The notes beneath the pieces are model-generated. The model searched no databases and was not told the origin of the DNA. It saw only the letters and a list, made by a program, of their open reading frames with translations. Both the position numbers and the translations under genes were made by a program. 46,866 nt of DNA, taken from contig JAGAOP010000009.1 of NCBI GenBank assembly GCA_017623685.1, positions 1 to 46,866 of the forward strand, given 5' to 3'. Below, in pieces: positions 44,162 through 46,866 of the stretch; the stretch's first letter is position 1; every line of letters begins with the position of its first letter. This DNA comes from Spirochaetaceae bacterium. Lineage in GTDB: Bacteria > Spirochaetota > Spirochaetia > Treponematales > Treponemataceae.

Positions 44162-44190
44162 ATGATACCATGGGTTTTTTTATGGTGCAA
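44162..44190 (-). promoter_or_regulatory. Promoter of nudC, leaderless geometry
   Basis: TTGCAC (44190-44185), 17-bp spacer ending TGG, TATCAT (44167-44162), 6 nt, ATG at 44155. Confidence 0.65.
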
Positions 44191-44312
44191 ACTTTTTTTA
44201 TAAACTTAGGGGAAAAAAACAACTATTTTTTTTTTACTGTTGTTTTTAGAGATTCAACACCATCATTATTTATTTTTTTATTTTACATATTTTTATTTGA
44301 GAAAATATCGGC

Positions 44313-44341
44313 TTGCAAGCAGAAAATTCCTGTGTTATACT
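44313..44341 (+). promoter_or_regulatory. Promoter of the hexokinase gene
   Basis: TTGCAA (44313-44318), 17-bp spacer, TATACT (44336-44341). A leader of about 55 nt follows, with GAGGT just before the ATG. The leader contains a second GGAG (44371-44374) not followed by a start. Confidence 0.75.
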
Positions 44342-44403
44342 ACATAAAATAACATGATTCCTTTATAAAAGGAGTTTTGCTTAGCTAAATTAATGAGGTA
44401 ACT

Positions 44404-45738
44404 ATGAGTGTGTATAAGAATGTATCGGCTTTTTTAGGTCGAAACGGTTTTCCTGTGGGTGGTCCAGATATAAATTCTGTGATTGACGGCTTATTGTATG
44501 ATATGCAATTAGGTTTGGATGCAGGAACAGGGGAAGGTCCCATGGATGCAAGGCAACCCATGATTCCAACTTGGGGAATGCCTCCAAAAGAACCCCCTAA
44601 AAATACTTCTGTTATTGTTATTGATGCAGGTGGAACAAATTTCCGTTCATGTCTTGTTACCTTTGATGAAGAAGGGAAGGCTTCAATTTCTAACTTAGAA
44701 AAATGCTCTATGCCAGGAATTGAACGTGAACTTACAAAAAAAGAATTCTTCGAAGCAATAGCAAAGAATCTAGACCACTTAAAAAACATGAGTGACAGAA
44801 TTGGTTTTTGCTTTTCATATGCTATGGAAATTTTGCCAGATGGTGACGGTCGTGTTATTTCTTTTTCTAAAGAAATAAAGGCAAAGGAAGTTATTGGCTC
44901 AGTGGTGGGTCAATGTTTATCTGATGCACTAGTAGATCGAGGTTGGAATCGCCCAGAAAGAGTAGTTCTTCTTAATGATACAACTGCGGCATTACAAGCT
45001 GGTGCTGCCAGTGCTGCAGATGGTGTTAAATATAGTTCTTATGTAGGATTGATTCTCGGTACAGGAATGAATGCTGCCTATATTGAATCTAATCGAATAG
45101 AAAAGATAGCTGCTGCTAGTTCTGTAGTCCCCCCAGCACAGATTGTGGTTTGTGAATCAGGTATGTTTGATAAGTTACCTCGTTCTGTTTTTGACTTAGC
45201 CTATGATCAAACTACAAATACACCAGGTCGCTATGTTATGGAAAAAATGTGTTCTGGTGCATATTTAGGTCCAGTAGGCACTTTGGCATTAAAGGCTGCA
45301 GCAAGCGAAGGGCTCTTTTCTGATCCTGTAGCAGCAGCTCTTGTTGCTTTACCAAAAGCCGAATTGTATGATATGGATAGATTTTTCTATGCTCCGTATC
45401 GCAAGGACACAGTTTTAGGAGCTATTGCCGACGAAGGTACCGAAGATGATTATGATACAATGTATGCTATTTTAGATGCTTTTGTGGAACGTTCCGCAAG
45501 ACTTACAGCTTCAATTATTGCAGCTTGTGTAATAAAAAGTGGGGCAGGAACTAGTCCTTCTAAGCCTGTATGTGTTCTTTGTAATGGTACAACCTTTTAC
45601 AAAACCCATAATCTTCAGCAAAGACTTAGAGGATATCTAAATACTGTATTAACTGAACAAAGACATCTTTATTTCGAGATAGTATCAGTTGAAAATGATA
45701 TTACATTGGGGACAGCTATTGCGGCTTTGTCCCATTAA
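44404..45738 (+). CDS. Hexokinase of the eukaryotic type
   Basis: ATP-dependent sugar kinase giving glucose 6-phosphate, 444 aa. The phosphate-1 loop DAGGTNFRS (D74 on) and catalytic base D192 in LLNDTTAAL are visible; later GLILGTGMNAAY fits the adenosine/phosphate-2 region. Length and motifs match the eukaryote-like hexokinases known in treponemes rather than the short bacterial glucokinases. It would feed glucose from maltodextrin breakdown into glycolysis. Followed directly by a secreted HExxH protein gene starting inside its last codons. Confidence 0.92.
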   Translation: MSVYKNVSAFLGRNGFPVGGPDINSVIDGLLYDMQLGLDAGTGEGPMDARQPMIPTWGMPPKEPPKNTSVIVIDAGGTNFRSCLVTFDEEGKASISNLEKCSMPGIERELTKKEFFEAIAKNLDHLKNMSDRIGFCFSYAMEILPDGDGRVISFSKEIKAKEVIGSVVGQCLSDALVDRGWNRPERVVLLNDTTAALQAGAASAADGVKYSSYVGLILGTGMNAAYIESNRIEKIAAASSVVPPAQIVVCESGMFDKLPRSVFDLAYDQTTNTPGRYVMEKMCSGAYLGPVGTLALKAAASEGLFSDPVAAALVALPKAELYDMDRFFYAPYRKDTVLGAIADEGTEDDYDTMYAILDAFVERSARLTASIIAACVIKSGAGTSPSKPVCVLCNGTTFYKTHNLQQRLRGYLNTVLTEQRHLYFEIVSVENDITLGTAIAALSH

Positions 45739-46866
45739 ATGTGTTCTGGTTTTAATAACCTTAGGAATGTGTTTTCCTGCTTATTCTGGAGTTATTTCTG
45801 GCACTTCAGATTTGCAGGTGATTAACACAAAATACTTTGATATAATTTATCCTCTAGAATCGGCTTTTTCTGCAAAAATTCTTGCGGAAGAAGCTGATTC
45901 TTTATATTTAAAGGCTTGTAAAGAATTAGGTAGTACTCCTTACTTTAGGCTACCAGTTGTAATTACACCTTCATATGATTCATTAAATGCTTATTTTTCA
46001 ATAGTTCCCTATAATCGAATTGTATTATATGACGTTTTGCCAGAAGTCAATGATTCAAGTTCTTTGGCAGTTTTTTCTGAAACTTTGAAGTCTGTTTTTT
46101 ATCACGAATTAGTTCACTGTGTTAGTTTAAACATGAAAGGTAAAGGGTTTCAGTTTTTAGGAAATATTTTTGGTGATTGGGTTAATCCTGCTTTGTTAAA
46201 TTTGAATACCTTGTTTATAGAAGGGGGAGCTGTTGCTTTAGAAAGCCAAGATGGAGAAGGGCGCCTAAATAATGGATTTTCTCTTCATGTTTTGCGACAA
46301 GCTAAACTAGAAAATGATTTTCCTACTTGGTTAGATGCTTCTGGAGCAAGGGATATTTACCCCTCTGGAAATGTTCCATATATTTTTGGTGGAGCCTTTA
46401 CGGAATGGTTATTGAATACATATGGAAAAGAAAAATACACATCTTTTTTATATGAAACCGCAAAGATTCATTTTTTTAAAATGACAGCTGGAATTTTTAA
46501 AAAAGTTTATGGAGTTTCCTTGAAAACTGCTTGGGATAAATTTAAACAAGATGTTTATGTTCCAAATATTTCCTTAAATCCAGAAGCAGATTTTTCTGGT
46601 GCCTATATTTTTGATTCAAGGATTAATAAGAAAGGGTTGTATCGTTCCCTTTCATCTTCTAATAAGGGATTTGCATGGATTGATTCCTATACTGATTCTG
46701 TAAAATATTTACCAAATGGAAAAAAATCAGCTTTCACTTTGCTTGAATATAGTGGTTTATATAAAATTTCCTTGGATAAAGAAGGAAATTGGCTTGTAGC
46801 TTCTAGGACAAAGAATGGAATTGTCGAAAATCAAGTTTTTGTTTATAACATTGAAACTGGGGAAAA
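45719..46866 (+). CDS. Secreted HExxH metallopeptidase-like protein (partial)
   Basis: Open frame to the end of the window, at least 382 residues. TTG 45719 follows GGGG (45708-45711) by 7 nt, overlaps the hexokinase end by 20 nt and gives a full signal peptide (MRLCPIKCVLVLITLG...). ATG 45767 would leave too short a signal. HELVH in VFYHELVHCV and a downstream EGGAVALE fit a gluzincin-type zinc site. The region after about 280 may start a beta-propeller-like part (GLYRSLSSSNKGFAWID, LLEYSGLYKI), judged from its repeated short strands. The C-terminus is cut off. Substrate unknown. Confidence 0.82.
   Translation, partial: MRLCPIKCVLVLITLGMCFPAYSGVISGTSDLQVINTKYFDIIYPLESAFSAKILAEEADSLYLKACKELGSTPYFRLPVVITPSYDSLNAYFSIVPYNRIVLYDVLPEVNDSSSLAVFSETLKSVFYHELVHCVSLNMKGKGFQFLGNIFGDWVNPALLNLNTLFIEGGAVALESQDGEGRLNNGFSLHVLRQAKLENDFPTWLDASGARDIYPSGNVPYIFGGAFTEWLLNTYGKEKYTSFLYETAKIHFFKMTAGIFKKVYGVSLKTAWDKFKQDVYVPNISLNPEADFSGAYIFDSRINKKGLYRSLSSSNKGFAWIDSYTDSVKYLPNGKKSAFTLLEYSGLYKISLDKEGNWLVASRTKNGIVENQVFVYNIETGE

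Noticed and set aside
44149..44352. 67-codon plus-strand ORF between nudC and hexokinase
   Set aside because: It overlaps the nudC start and promoter on the other strand, is phenylalanine-rich from T tracts, has no ribosome site and runs into the hexokinase promoter.

Overview
The window reads as chromosomal DNA of a spirochaete close to Treponema. It is AT-rich and densely coding. It carries a treponeme-style gene set: a eukaryotic-type hexokinase, a MptE/Maf (DUF115) motility glycosyltransferase, TroCD/ZnuBC-type metal transport, many lipoproteins with loose lipoboxes ending in SC, and a PilZ protein. Two starch enzymes with a starch-binding lipoprotein point to a saccharolytic gut or oral species rather than T. 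pallidum. The species assignment is inference. I found no tRNA, rRNA, CRISPR array, insertion sequence or phage gene.

Layout. 1-373: a 147-bp tandem repeat made of hairpins. 374-4282 (minus): an ABC-2 exporter (ATPase and two permeases) followed by a LysM/M23 envelope peptidase. 4391-6301: cytoplasmic GH13 maltodextrin hydrolase. 6306-10525 (minus): sbcD-sbcC nuclease. 10670-14449 (minus): large surface isoamylase lipoprotein. 14563-16211: zinc/manganese-type ABC ATPase and permease. 16224-17547 (minus): yebC-ruvC. 17816-19147 (minus): ffh. 19195-19908 (minus): lipoprotein. 20002-25120: dapB, then lepB-ftsI-DUF115. 25096-27873 (minus): an M16-like protein without its zinc motif. 28030-33333: smc, a membrane protein and a repeat/TPR lipoprotein. 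33449-34777: lysC. 34774-39432 (minus): PilZ protein, helical-repeat protein, comEC, rsmA. 39441-40087: a peptide ORF and a CPBP membrane protease with a disturbed start. 40089-41882 (minus): argS. 42054-42830: metallo-beta-lactamase-fold enzyme. 42890-43241 (minus): a frameshifted small gene missed by simple ORF calling. 43373-44155 (minus): nudC. 44404-45738: hexokinase. 45719 to the end: a partial secreted HExxH protein.

How the genes fit together. The isoamylase lipoprotein can debranch starch at the cell surface, the GH13 enzyme can cut imported maltodextrins, and hexokinase can phosphorylate the glucose. dapB and lysC belong to lysine/diaminopimelate synthesis, which feeds the peptidoglycan built by the FtsI-type PBP and remodelled by the M23 protein.

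Most unusual signal. For about ten genes a good sigma-70 promoter (-35, 17-18 bp spacer, -10) ends only 6-9 nt before the start codon and no Shine-Dalgarno lies between. Their mRNAs should be leaderless. Other genes in the same window (yebC, lysC, isoamylase, hexokinase) have ordinary leaders with Shine-Dalgarno sites. This promoter geometry also fixes several start codons. Other points of interest are a strong terminator hairpin inside the ruvC coding region, two genes apparently broken by one base near their starts, an SMC with no recognisable canonical hinge, and the hairpin repeat array.
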